Source: Campylobacterales bacterium
GTDB lineage: Bacteria > Campylobacterota > Campylobacteria > Campylobacterales > JALSKU01
Direction of reading: 5' to 3'
DNA: 9,421 nucleotides
NCBI GenBank assembly: GCA_027038235.1
Contig: JALVXV010000201.1
Span: 1-9,421 of the forward strand
In this document: piece by piece, positions 1-6,995 of the stretch
How the letters are laid out: each line of letters opens with the position of its first letter
Position numbering within the stretch: position 1 is the stretch's first letter
The notes under the pieces: generated by a model
What the model was told of the DNA's origin: nothing
Database searches by the model: none
Seen by the model: the letters and a program-made list of their open reading frames with translations, nothing else
Translations under genes and position numbers: made by a program

Positions 1-278
1 CTTTTGGTCAAATGCGAGGCTGGAAGATTTGTATATCTGCAAAATGGGGCACTCTGTATAAGTCCATCTAAGGGTGTACATTTTGGTATCAAATGGCAAT
101 ATTTTTTATGTATAAAGTGTTTATGAAGATAGACTATTCTACTCTTATCAAACCTTGCACTTACACACCCCTTCCAATATCTAAAGGCATTGGGAGAGAT
201 GGATGCAAGTCTCATCAACTCCTTTGCAAGTATAAAGTTATCTAATACACTATTATCGCTTAAATGATACATTTTCAT
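1..278 (-). CDS. 5' part of an unrecognised gene, cut by the left window edge
   Basis: I do not recognise this gene. The reverse strand is open from ATG at 278 to the window edge, giving 92 codons with no stop. The protein starts MKMYHLSDNSVLDNF and later holds LASISPNAFRYWKG (about residues 25-38). That stretch has the feel of a MerR- or excisionase-like helix-turn-helix, where 'S-P-N-A-F-R-Y-W' would be the recognition helix, but this is only a resemblance. The visible part has three Cys, many Lys, Arg and His, and no signal peptide or membrane segment. A second in-frame ATG at 272 is better spaced from the weak AGAG ribosome site (about 282-285), so the protein may begin two codons later. 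It is divergent from the PAS gene, with 52 bases between the start codons. Function is unknown; a DNA-binding role is a guess. Confidence 0.55.
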   Translation of the reverse strand, partial: MKMYHLSDNSVLDNFILAKELMRLASISPNAFRYWKGCVSARFDKSRIVYLHKHFIHKKYCHLIPKCTPLDGLIQSAPFCRYTNLPASHLTK

Positions 279-294
279 AATCTCTATTTTAGCA

Positions 295-300
295 TATAAT
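295..300 (+). promoter_or_regulatory. Probable -10 box of the PAS-domain gene
   Basis: A perfect TATAAT preceded by TTTTAGCA lies 30 bases before the GTG start of the plus-strand gene. Campylobacterota promoters typically have a strong -10 box with T-rich upstream sequence and a poorly conserved -35 box, which fits. Transcription would start near 306-308, leaving a leader of about 25 bases that contains the AAGGAG ribosome site. No convincing -35 box is visible. The minus-strand promoter of the divergent gene must lie in the same 52-base gap. Confidence 0.55.
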
Positions 301-330
301 TGATAAAATACTACAAAGGAGTAAAAAGAG

Positions 331-1032
331 GTGGATTTTTGTGAAGATTGGCTAGAGCATGACTACAACCCTTTTATCCTATTTGATAAGGATGGGAAAG
401 TTATCAATGTCAATGCTGAGGCACAATTTTTGCTCGGAGTTGTCTCATCAAAGCAGATATTTGAACTTGCCACTACCTATGCAAATCAAGGGTATGGGTT
501 TAAAACCACTATAGTTGATATAAGCTATGAAAAGTATAATTTCTATGCATTGACTGTCGGCTACAATGATGATCAACATATAGGTATAAAGCTCTATAAA
601 AAACCAAACAAATCTTTTGAACTTGATGCACACAACAATACAAAGATAAATATCTACTCTATCATAGATCTGTGTATAAGCTCACTTTCAACCTCTTCAA
701 ATGCAACTCACAAGAAACTTTTAGACCCAACATTTCCAGATATTTTTCTAAAAGTAGATCTCTTCTTAAAGCTTCTCTCAAAGATTTATAACTCCTTTAA
801 AAATTCAAAACTAATCACTACAAAACTGCATTTAAAAACAGGGGAGCATATCATATATAAAGATAAAAAATTTTCTATCTTTGTTTTGGAAATATCCGGA
901 GACAAAAGAGATAGCGAAGATGATTATATCATAAAAGAGATCGCTCCCCTATCAAACTCAGTTGTCAATATCAAAAAAGATATGGTATCTATAGAGCTTC
1001 CTTTGATAGATGATATCAACTCTACACATTAA
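331..1032 (+). CDS. PAS-domain protein with a degenerate histidine-kinase-like C-terminal half
   Basis: The start is GTG at 331. A stop codon lies two codons upstream (322-324), and AAGGAG at 316-321 is well spaced. Residues about 6-93 look like a PAS sensor domain: YNPFILFDKDGKVINVNAEA is the typical opening, followed by a strand-rich stretch. Residues about 105-233 are helical and then strand-rich. The part around DLFLKLLSKIYNSFKNSK, the later TTKLHLKTGEHI and the closing VSIELPLI resemble the N-box helix and the end of a GHKL ATPase domain. No DxGxG, GxG or ATP-lid glycine motif is present, and there is no clear phosphoacceptor His box. It is probably a cytoplasmic sensor or adaptor without kinase activity. 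No partner response regulator is visible. Its 3' end overlaps ychF by 11 bases. The PAS call is moderately sure; the degenerate-kinase idea is inference. Confidence 0.7.
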   Translation: MDFCEDWLEHDYNPFILFDKDGKVINVNAEAQFLLGVVSSKQIFELATTYANQGYGFKTTIVDISYEKYNFYALTVGYNDDQHIGIKLYKKPNKSFELDAHNNTKINIYSIIDLCISSLSTSSNATHKKLLDPTFPDIFLKVDLFLKLLSKIYNSFKNSKLITTKLHLKTGEHIIYKDKKFSIFVLEISGDKRDSEDDYIIKEIAPLSNSVVNIKKDMVSIELPLIDDINSTH

Positions 1033-2122
1033 ATCTAAAGTGCATAACATCACCATCTTGGACTATATAATCCTTGCCCTCAAGTCTCATTTTACCAGCC
1101 TCTTTAGCTCCATTTTCTCCACCAAAAGCTACAAAATCTTCATAACTTATAACTTCAGCTCTAATAAAACCCTTCTCAAAGTCATTATGAATTACTGAGG
1201 CTGCTTTTGGTGCCTTCCAACCCTTTTTGATAGTCCAAGCTCTTACCTCTACAACTCCGGCGGTAAAATAACTAATTAGCCCAAGCTTTTCAAAGGATAA
1301 TTTTATGATTCTATTTAGTCCAGACTCCTCTATACCAAGCTCATTTAAAAACTCATTTGCCTCCTCATCTTCAAGTCCTACCAGCTCCTCTTCTATCTTA
1401 GCACAAAGCTTTATGACATCTGCTCCTACCTCTTTAGCATGTTTTTTAACAGCCTTTACATACTCATTATCTTCAAGAAGAGACTCTTCATCAACATTTA
1501 CACCATATATGATCTCTTTATTTGATAAAAATCTAAGCTCCCTATCTAAAGCCTTAAAATTTTCATCATCTTTTTTCAAAAAGGTACTTACAGGTTTTAT
1601 TTCGTTTAGATGAGAAAGTAACTCTTTTGCTAATTCTAGTGGCTTTATAGCTTTTTTATCAGCTTTTGCTTGTCTAGTTAATTTTTCTATCTTCTTTTCA
1701 AGTTGTTCAATATCGGCAAAGATAAGTTCACTCTCGATGATCTCTATATCTCTTAATGGGTTGATACTATTTTCTACATGAGTTATATTTTCATCATCAA
1801 AACATCTTACCATATGAAGTATCACTTCAACCTCTCTAATATTGCTTAAAAATTTATTACCAAGCCCCTCGCCCTTACTAGCTCCCTTTACAAGTCCAGC
1901 AATATCTACAAACTCTATAGTAGAGTACTGTATTTTATTTGGATTGACTATCTTAGCTAACTCATTTAGTCTATTATCAGGTACTGGCACTACGGCTTTA
2001 TTTGGTTCAATAGTACAAAATGGATAGTTAGCACTCTCAGCATTTTGAGCCTTTGTTAAAGCATTAAAGGTTGTTGATTTGCCAACATTTGGAAGACCTA
2101 CGATACCTACACTTAAGCCCAT
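1022..2122 (-). CDS. ychF: Ribosome-binding ATPase YchF (Obg-family, redox-regulated)
   Basis: This is a TRAFAC-class P-loop protein of 366 aa, about the family's usual 363-366. In this family it hydrolyses ATP rather than GTP, binds the ribosome and is linked to stress and catalase control. The P-loop GLPNVGKST is at residues 9-17, the switch II region DIAGLVKGASKGEGLG follows at about 73-88, and the altered base-recognition motif NVDE (209-212) replaces NKxD, which marks ATP preference. A coiled-coil insertion spans about 135-175. The C-terminal TGS-like domain, from about 283, includes YFTAGVVEVRAWTIKKGWKA. The ATG shares its A with the pepA stop in the sequence TAATG. The ribosome site AAAGAGG (2130-2136) lies inside the end of pepA, so the genes are likely coupled in translation. 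It is the last gene of the cluster, and its tail overlaps the PAS gene. Nothing is missing. Confidence 0.96.
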   Translation of the reverse strand: MGLSVGIVGLPNVGKSTTFNALTKAQNAESANYPFCTIEPNKAVVPVPDNRLNELAKIVNPNKIQYSTIEFVDIAGLVKGASKGEGLGNKFLSNIREVEVILHMVRCFDDENITHVENSINPLRDIEIIESELIFADIEQLEKKIEKLTRQAKADKKAIKPLELAKELLSHLNEIKPVSTFLKKDDENFKALDRELRFLSNKEIIYGVNVDEESLLEDNEYVKAVKKHAKEVGADVIKLCAKIEEELVGLEDEEANEFLNELGIEESGLNRIIKLSFEKLGLISYFTAGVVEVRAWTIKKGWKAPKAASVIHNDFEKGFIRAEVISYEDFVAFGGENGAKEAGKMRLEGKDYIVQDGDVMHFRFNV

Positions 2123-3603
2123 TATTTTACCTCTTTGTGGGTATTTTTTAACTTATTTGCAAAATCCTTTAGCCAATATACACACATTCTCACTCCTGCT
2201 CCACTAGCTCCTGCTTGATTATATCCCCACTCCTTTTCTACAAATGCAGGACCTGCAATATCAAGATGAAGCCATCTATCTTTATACTCATCTTTTATAA
2301 AATTATCCAAAAATAGAGCTGCTGTAATCGCTCCGCCATATCTGGAGATAGATATATTTGAAATATCAGCAATAGAGCTTTTTAAAAGTTTCTTTAAGTA
2401 TCTATTGAAAGGGAGTGTACTTGTAAGTTCGCCACTTTTTTTTGCTGAAAATGATATGCTATGTTTTAGCTTACTATTATGCCCCATGATACCTGTGGTA
2501 TATTCACCAAGAGCTACCACACAGGCTCCTGTCAATGTAGCTAAATCTACTAAATAGTCTGGCTTTAAATCTTGAGCAAAATCCAAACAATCTGCTAAAA
2601 CCAATCTACCCTCAGCATCAGTATTTCTCACCTCTATAGTTTTACCACTTCTTGCTTTTAATACATCATCAGGCTTATAAGCATTGCCACCAATCATATT
2701 TTCTGCAGCACCTACTATAGCATGGACTTCAAAAGGGAGCTTTAACTCACTTGCAGCTTTTATTATATGAAGAGCTGCACTTGCTCCACTTTTATCTGAT
2801 TTCATTGTTACCATATAATCACTTGGCTTTAGACTAAGTCCTCCACTATCATAAGTCAATCCCTTTCCAACAAAGACAAATCTCTTTTTAGCATTTTTTG
2901 GTTTATAACTTAGTCTTATAAGTCTTGGCTTATTTGTACTAGCTTTTGCAACTGCTAAAAATGCCCCCATCTTTTCCTTTTTTAAAAACTTTTCATCGCC
3001 GATAAAGCACTCTACATTATCCAATTTTTTAGAGAGATTTTTTGCATACTCTGCCAATTTAGATGGTGTCATATCAAATGGGGTAGTATTTACTATATCT
3101 TTTGCCCTGTTTGTAGCCTCAGCTATAATAATGCCCTCTTTGATAGCTTTTTTTGTCGAATCAAGACTATAAGTATTGCCACTATAATCCTCGGTAGAAA
3201 CTTTTATACTTTTTAAAGAGAGCTTATCTCTTTTACTTTTATACTTATCAAAGCTATAGCTACCCAATACAATACCCTCAGCCAAAGCCCTAGCATTTAT
3301 AGGTGGACATTTTTTGGTATAAAGTCCAACTTTAGCACTTTTATAATCAGCTTTTTTGATACACTTTAGAGCATTTGATATAGATACTCTTATATCATCT
3401 GGTTCAAAAGATGAACAAGCACTATATACTCTATCAACTTCTGGCAAAAATAGCACCTCATCCTCTTCGCCTTTAAAGCCAAGCTTTTTAAACTTATCTC
3501 TATCCTCTATCCACTTATGTTCAAAATTTTTATCTACTACCAAAATAATTTCGCAATCAGCCTTTATATTTTTGATAGCTTTATTTACAACTTCAATCTT
3601 CAT
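2122..3603 (-). CDS. pepA: Leucyl aminopeptidase, M17 family (cytosol aminopeptidase)
   Basis: PepA is a hexameric two-metal enzyme that removes N-terminal residues from peptides in the cytoplasm. The protein is 493 aa. A frame-extended start at 3654 is open, but ATG at 3603 is chosen: AAAGGA sits six bases before it, whereas the longer version would run through the dedA stop. The catalytic C-terminal domain has every expected residue. Lys247, Asp252, Asp270, Asp329 and Glu331 match the metal ligands, and Lys259 and Arg333 match the active-site pair. Each lies exactly 23 positions before the E. coli PepA numbers I recall. The signature NTDAEGRLVLAD is at 327-338. The N-terminal domain (1 to about 165) is poorly conserved, as is usual. 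The gene follows dedA by 10 bases, and its TAA overlaps the ychF start. E. coli PepA also binds DNA; nothing here tests that. Confidence 0.96.
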   Translation of the reverse strand: MKIEVVNKAIKNIKADCEIILVVDKNFEHKWIEDRDKFKKLGFKGEEDEVLFLPEVDRVYSACSSFEPDDIRVSISNALKCIKKADYKSAKVGLYTKKCPPINARALAEGIVLGSYSFDKYKSKRDKLSLKSIKVSTEDYSGNTYSLDSTKKAIKEGIIIAEATNRAKDIVNTTPFDMTPSKLAEYAKNLSKKLDNVECFIGDEKFLKKEKMGAFLAVAKASTNKPRLIRLSYKPKNAKKRFVFVGKGLTYDSGGLSLKPSDYMVTMKSDKSGASAALHIIKAASELKLPFEVHAIVGAAENMIGGNAYKPDDVLKARSGKTIEVRNTDAEGRLVLADCLDFAQDLKPDYLVDLATLTGACVVALGEYTTGIMGHNSKLKHSISFSAKKSGELTSTLPFNRYLKKLLKSSIADISNISISRYGGAITAALFLDNFIKDEYKDRWLHLDIAGPAFVEKEWGYNQAGASGAGVRMCVYWLKDFANKLKNTHKEVK

Positions 3604-3613
3604 TATCATTCCT

Positions 3614-4174
3614 TTATTTTTGTGTAGTTTTATGAAAATAGTACCATATCCCACTAATTACAATAATAGCTAATGGGATAGTGATATACCAATATCTCTT
3701 TGCAAAGTGTAAAACTTGCAAAATCTCCTCTCCAAAGATATATGCCAATGTTATCGTAATAGATGCCCAAATCATAGCAGCTATAAAGTTTATGATAGCA
3801 AACTTTTTTGCACTATATCTTGTAGTACCTATAAACATAGGCAAAATAGTCCTAAGACCATATAGGTACCTCTGGATAAAGACAACTATCCAGCCATATT
3901 TATTTAAAAGTATATTTGCAAGGGCAAATTTTCGTCTTTGAGTTTTAAAGAGCTTATGTATATACTTTTTATTGTACCTTCCTATATAAAAATATATCTG
4001 ATCCCCTGTAAAACCACCAAGACCAGCTACAAAGATGGAGGTCATTAGATCCATATCTCCTGTATGAGATAACACTCCAGCCATCACAAGACCTGTTTCA
4101 CCCTCAGCTATACTCCATATAAAGAGTATGATATATCCATACTCAATAAGCCAATTTATAAATATTTGTTCCAA
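3614..4174 (-). CDS. DedA-family inner-membrane protein
   Basis: DedA (SNARE-associated/VTT) proteins are polytopic inner-membrane proteins. Members have been linked to flipping of undecaprenyl phosphate or phospholipids and to membrane energetics; the substrate here cannot be read from sequence. The protein is 186 aa with hydrophobic stretches near residues 8-22, 44-64, 95-101, 125-148 and 162-180. Family features are acidic Glu24 and Asp58 (in GGFTGDQIYFYIGR, 53-66) and the motif FIQRYLYGLRTILPMFIG (99-116), whose Arg102 and Arg108 match the two conserved arginines. The start is TTG at 4174. No ATG fits, and AAGGA lies five bases upstream. The gap from trpB is 14 bases. In related genomes the DedA gene directly follows apt, so trpB appears inserted between them here. 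The family call is firm; the function is open. Confidence 0.9.
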   Translation of the reverse strand: MEQIFINWLIEYGYIILFIWSIAEGETGLVMAGVLSHTGDMDLMTSIFVAGLGGFTGDQIYFYIGRYNKKYIHKLFKTQRRKFALANILLNKYGWIVVFIQRYLYGLRTILPMFIGTTRYSAKKFAIINFIAAMIWASITITLAYIFGEEILQVLHFAKRYWYITIPLAIIVISGIWYYFHKTTQK

Positions 4175-4188
4175 AAAAATCCTTAGTT

Positions 4189-5394
4189 CTAATCAAAATG
4201 CAAAATATCTTTTGCTTGAATCATATCTTTATCTCCCCTACCAGAGAGGTTTATAATAATAAGTGAATTATCCAACATCTCTTTTGAGATTTTTTTTAGA
4301 TATGCTACAGCATGAGAGCTTTCAAAAGCTGGTATAATACCCTCCTTTTGTGAAAGCCATACAAAAGCATCAAGTGCCTCTTTGTCTGTAATATGGTCAT
4401 ACTCAACCTCTTTAAGCTCTTTTAAATAGGCATGTTCAGGACCAATTCCTGGATAATCAAGTCCAGCTGAGATGGAGTAAGCCTCCTTTATCTGTCCATC
4501 ATCATCTTGCAAAAGATAGCTAAGCTGACCATGTAAAACTCCCGGAGATCCTTTGAGCAAAGATGCACCATGTTCATTGGTATCTACACCTTTACCACCA
4601 GCTTCTATGCCGATACATCTTACCCCATCTTCTACTAAAAAATGGTTAAATATACCCATAGCATTACTTCCGCCACCTATACAAGCGATAACAAAATCTG
4701 GCAAAGTATGTTCAAGCCTAAGTATCTGGGCTTTTGCCTCATATCCAATGATAGATTGAAAATCTCTAACCATCAGAGGATATGGATGAGGACCTGCAAC
4801 AGTTCCTATGATATAAAATGTATCTCTTGCATTTGTTACCCAATATCTTATAGCCTCATTCATGGCATCTTTTAAAGTTTTGCTACCGCTCTTTACAGAG
4901 TGTACTTTTGCTCCAAGAAGTTTCATCCTAAAGACATTTAGCTCTTGTCTTTGGACATCTTTTTCACCCATAAATATCTCACACTCAAGCCCCAAAAGTG
5001 CAGCAATTGTAGCGGTTGCTACTCCATGCTGACCTGCTCCTGTCTCAGCTATTACTCTTTTTTTACCCATCTTTTTAGCGATAAGTCCTTGAGCGATGAC
5101 ACTATTTACCTTGTGGGCTCCAGTGTGATTTAAATCCTCTCTTTTTAGATAAACTTTTGCCCCAATTTCATTGCTTAAATTTTCAGCAAATGTTAGAGGT
5201 GAGGGTCTGCCTACATAATCTTTAAGATAACTATTTACTTCACTCCAAAACTCTCTATCAAATCGCAACTCTTTATATATGCTATCTAGCTCTAAAAGTA
5301 TTGGCATCAATGTCTCAGGTACAAATCTACCTCCAAACTCCCCAAAGTGTCCATTTTTATCTGGGTCAAACTCAGATGGTTTTGGAATATACAT
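4189..5394 (-). CDS. trpB: Tryptophan synthase beta chain (TrpB1 type)
   Basis: TrpB is a PLP enzyme that condenses indole with L-serine to give tryptophan, normally in complex with TrpA. The protein is 401 aa from ATG at 5394. The codon before it, TTG at 5397, is also open, but GGAG at 5403-5406 is eight bases from the ATG and only five from the TTG. The PLP lysine lies in LNHTGAHKVNS (Lys95), the catalytic Glu in AETGAGQHG (Glu117), the PLP-phosphate loop is GGGSNA (240-245), and the Ser that contacts the pyridine nitrogen lies in NLSGRGDKD (Ser384). The region of GLDYPGIGPEH is intact. All these are TrpB1 features, so it could bind a TrpA, but no trpA or other trp gene is in the window. 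Start and apt stop overlap by one base (TGATG). It may be a second trpB copy or a lone relocated one. Confidence 0.95.
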   Translation of the reverse strand: MYIPKPSEFDPDKNGHFGEFGGRFVPETLMPILLELDSIYKELRFDREFWSEVNSYLKDYVGRPSPLTFAENLSNEIGAKVYLKREDLNHTGAHKVNSVIAQGLIAKKMGKKRVIAETGAGQHGVATATIAALLGLECEIFMGEKDVQRQELNVFRMKLLGAKVHSVKSGSKTLKDAMNEAIRYWVTNARDTFYIIGTVAGPHPYPLMVRDFQSIIGYEAKAQILRLEHTLPDFVIACIGGGSNAMGIFNHFLVEDGVRCIGIEAGGKGVDTNEHGASLLKGSPGVLHGQLSYLLQDDDGQIKEAYSISAGLDYPGIGPEHAYLKELKEVEYDHITDKEALDAFVWLSQKEGIIPAFESSHAVAYLKKISKEMLDNSLIIINLSGRGDKDMIQAKDILHFD

Positions 5395-5948
5395 CAATCA
5401 ATCTCCAAAAGAGAGTATATATTACAACTTTTATCCAAATTTTTTGTACCCTCTAAAAAGGTAAGATCTATAATAAAACAGGCATCACCACACTTTGCTC
5501 CAGCTTTATTTATAAGATCTATAGCAGCTTTTGCAGTACCACCAGTAGCTATAAGATCATCGATCAAAAGAACATTTGGCTCTTTTTTATCTCCTTTGAA
5601 TGCATCTATATGCACCTCAATCTCATCAAAACCATACTCCAAGGCATATTTTTGAGATATTGTAGTATATGGGAGTTTTCCCTTTTTTCGTATGGGGGTA
5701 AAGCTAGTTTTTAGTCTATTTGCTAAAGCTGCACCAAAAATAAAACCTCTACTTTCAATACCAGCAACATAGTCAATATCTCTATCTTTGTAGTAGTTAT
5801 ACAAATGCTCTATCAAAAAATAAAATGCATCCTTATCCTTAAGTAAAGTTGTAATATCTTTAAAAACAATCCCCGGTTTCGGAAAATCTTTTACATCTCT
5901 TATCTTGCTTAAGAGATACTCTCTCTCTTCTTTATTTAACAGACTCAT
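5394..5948 (-). CDS. apt: Adenine phosphoribosyltransferase
   Basis: Apt converts adenine and PRPP to AMP and pyrophosphate in cytoplasmic purine salvage. The protein is 184 aa, close to the usual 170-183. The opening IRDVKDFPKPGIVFKDIT (16-33) is characteristic of Apt. ESRGF (65-69), RKKGKLP (87-93) and the PRPP-binding loop VLLIDDLIATGGTA (126-139) are all present, so the enzyme should be active. The ATG at 5948 is preceded by AGGGAG (5954-5959). It overlaps the stop of the 30-residue ORF by four bases (ATGA), which suggests coupled translation. The 3' end overlaps trpB by one base. Confidence 0.96.
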   Translation of the reverse strand: MSLLNKEEREYLLSKIRDVKDFPKPGIVFKDITTLLKDKDAFYFLIEHLYNYYKDRDIDYVAGIESRGFIFGAALANRLKTSFTPIRKKGKLPYTTISQKYALEYGFDEIEVHIDAFKGDKKEPNVLLIDDLIATGGTAKAAIDLINKAGAKCGDACFIIDLTFLEGTKNLDKSCNIYSLLEID

Positions 5949-6037
5949 TTACTCTCCCTAAACATAAAAAATTTCATAGCTAAAAATATGCCTAAAACCA
6001 ATCCAAAAATTATATATGATATAGTACCTACATCCAC
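5945..6037 (-). CDS. Small single-span membrane protein (30 aa) between the coiled-coil gene and apt
   Basis: I do not recognise this protein. The ORF has 30 codons from GTG at 6037 to TGA at 5945-5947. It starts MDVGTISYIIFGLVLGIF (GTG read as Met) and ends with a basic-rich tail, MKFFMFRESK. Residues 6-20 are a clean membrane helix; few charges in front and Lys and Arg behind suggest the C-terminus faces the cytoplasm. A strong ribosome site, AGGGGG (6043-6048), lies five bases upstream, and the stop overlaps the apt ATG by four bases, the same coupling seen elsewhere in this operon. It otherwise fills a 98-base gap in a tightly packed cluster. The ORF is in frame with the gene before it: reading through that gene's TAG would append this helix. 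It is therefore either an independent microprotein or the severed end of a longer protein. Confidence 0.6.
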   Translation of the reverse strand: MDVGTISYIIFGLVLGIFLAMKFFMFRESK

Positions 6038-6046
6038 ATCTTCCCC

Positions 6047-6379
6047 CTAGAGTAATGCTTCAATTTTGCTTTGTAATTCATTGATCTTATCTCTTAATTG
6101 GTCATTTTCTATTCTTGTTTGGGCATTTCTTTGTCTAAGTGATTTAATATCATTTTTAACTTTGGTTAACTCTTCACTAAGTATATCAATATTGCCCAAT
6201 GCTCTTTGAAGTTGCACTTGATACTTTCTTACAACTATCTCAGCATCACTTAGAGTATCTTTTGTAATTTTTGTCATCTTCTGCTCTCTTTTGTAAAGTG
6301 AACGATAGTAAAACATCATCACCGCTAGATAAAGAGCTACACAAACTAAGATAGTGTAAATAAACCAAGTTGCTATCAT
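6047..6379 (-). CDS. Membrane-anchored coiled-coil protein of unknown function
   Basis: The protein is 110 aa. Residues about 5-24 form one N-terminal membrane helix (WFIYTILVCVALYLAVMMFY). The rest, about 30-110, is charged and helical with a strong coiled-coil pattern, rich in Leu, Gln, Glu and Lys, ending IDILSEELTKVKNDIKSLRQ followed by a second run of the same type. This looks like a scaffold or oligomeriser at the inner membrane, in layout reminiscent of FtsB/FtsL-like or ZapB-like proteins, but there is no sequence match I can name. The ATG overlaps the rpiB stop by four bases (ATGA). Related genomes have a small unknown gene at this position between rpiB and apt. The TAG at 6047-6049 is followed in frame by 34 more sense codons, including the 30-residue membrane ORF. 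Confidence 0.82.
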   Translation of the reverse strand: MIATWFIYTILVCVALYLAVMMFYYRSLYKREQKMTKITKDTLSDAEIVVRKYQVQLQRALGNIDILSEELTKVKNDIKSLRQRNAQTRIENDQLRDKINELQSKIEALL

Positions 6380-6810
6380 TGCTCTATTTCTATCTTTTTT
6401 ACTCTATTTGCATGGCGACCACCCTCAAAGGGGGTTCTACACCATGACTCTATGATGGATTCTACCTCTCCTAGTCCTACAACCCTCTCTCCAAAGCATA
6501 AAACATTTGCATCATTATGGGCTCTAGCCATCTTTGCTGTATAAGCATCATAGCATAGAGCTGCTCTTATTCCTTTATGCTTATTGGCACTTAAGCTCAT
6601 GCCTATACCTGTACCGCATATCAATATGCCATAACTCCCCTCATCATTTAAAACTTCAAGACTCAACTTATGAGCAAAGTCTGGATAATCTACTCTTTCA
6701 TTGCTATTTGTTCCAAGGTCTATAATAGTATGACCTAAACTCTTAACTATCTCTTTTACTCTATCTTTTATGTTAAATCCAGCATGATCACAAGCAATAT
6801 AAAACTTCAA
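6376..6810 (-). CDS. rpiB: Ribose-5-phosphate isomerase B
   Basis: RpiB interconverts ribose 5-phosphate and ribulose 5-phosphate in the cytoplasmic pentose phosphate pathway. The protein is 144 aa, near the usual 145-150. The phosphate and substrate site includes Asp8-His9 (CDHAG). Cys65 in LICGTGIGMS (63-72) is the catalytic base of the isomerase, followed by Thr67; His98 (RAHND) opens the ring. EGGRH and Arg136 bind phosphate. Cys at 65 separates true RpiB from LacA/LacB subunits and allose-specific relatives less clearly, so ribose is the likely but not certain substrate. The start is TTG at 6810; AAAGGA (6817-6822 region) is about five bases upstream and no ATG fits. A heptamer repeat array lies directly upstream, and a candidate -10 box is about 100 bases upstream. 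Confidence 0.94.
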   Translation of the reverse strand: MKFYIACDHAGFNIKDRVKEIVKSLGHTIIDLGTNSNERVDYPDFAHKLSLEVLNDEGSYGILICGTGIGMSLSANKHKGIRAALCYDAYTAKMARAHNDANVLCFGERVVGLGEVESIIESWCRTPFEGGRHANRVKKIEIEQ

Positions 6811-6829
6811 AACTATCCTTTAATAAAAA

Positions 6830-6995
6830 AGCTTAGAGCTAAGTGCCGAGAGCTTAGAGCATTTTTTAACTCTTAATTCAATGCAGATAGCTCATCTTTC
6901 ATATTTTTTGTTATTATACCTAACTAAATCTTAAATTTTTAGCTCCATAACAAAACAAAAAGCTCTTAGCTCTAATCTCTAAACTTTATGCTCTT
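6830..6995. repeat. Heptamer inverted-arm repeat element between the M50 gene and rpiB
   Basis: Two facing arrays of degenerate 7-bp units bracket about 100 bases of AT-rich sequence. The right arm of rpiB's leader (6830-6860) reads AGCTTAG, AGCTAAG, TGCCGAG, AGCTTAG, AGC. The other arm (6961-6995) reads AGCTCTT, AGCTCTA, ATCTCTA, AACTTTA, TGCTCTT, which is the opposite orientation of the same unit. TTAGAGCTAAG occurs in the first arm and as its exact complement in the second, so an 11-bp stem with longer imperfect extension could form. The last heptamer covers two bases of the M50 stop codon. Each arm is next to a T-run. No transposase or target duplication is seen. Confidence 0.8.
6913..6918 (-). 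promoter_or_regulatory. Candidate internal -10 box upstream of rpiB
   Basis: On the minus strand a perfect TATAAT preceded by TAGTTAGG lies in the core of the repeat element, about 100 bases before the rpiB TTG. The upstream sequence is AT-rich with no good -35 box, as in many Campylobacterota promoters. It would give a second transcript starting at rpiB, with a leader containing one heptamer arm. In sequence this AT-rich a chance TATAAT is possible. Confidence 0.4.

Noticed and set aside
1305..1613. Plus-strand open frame of 102 codons inside ychF
   Set aside because: It is a Ser/Phe/Leu-rich shadow of the ychF coding strand, with no ribosome site and no domain.
3356..3673. Plus-strand open frame of 105 codons opposite pepA and dedA
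   Set aside because: It is antisense to well-supported genes, has low-complexity composition and no ribosome site.
6871..6904. A nine-codon ATG frame in the core of the rpiB-side repeat element
   Set aside because: It has no ribosome site and is short enough to be chance.
6958..6980. Intrinsic terminator after the M50 gene (AGAGCT, AAG, AGCT, then a T-run on the minus strand)
   Set aside because: The stem is only about six weak pairs including a G-U and is explained by the repeat itself; termination here is not supported.
6830..6995. Insertion sequence or complete transposon
   Set aside because: There is no transposase and no target-site duplication; the arms are tandem heptamers, not a simple terminal inverted repeat.
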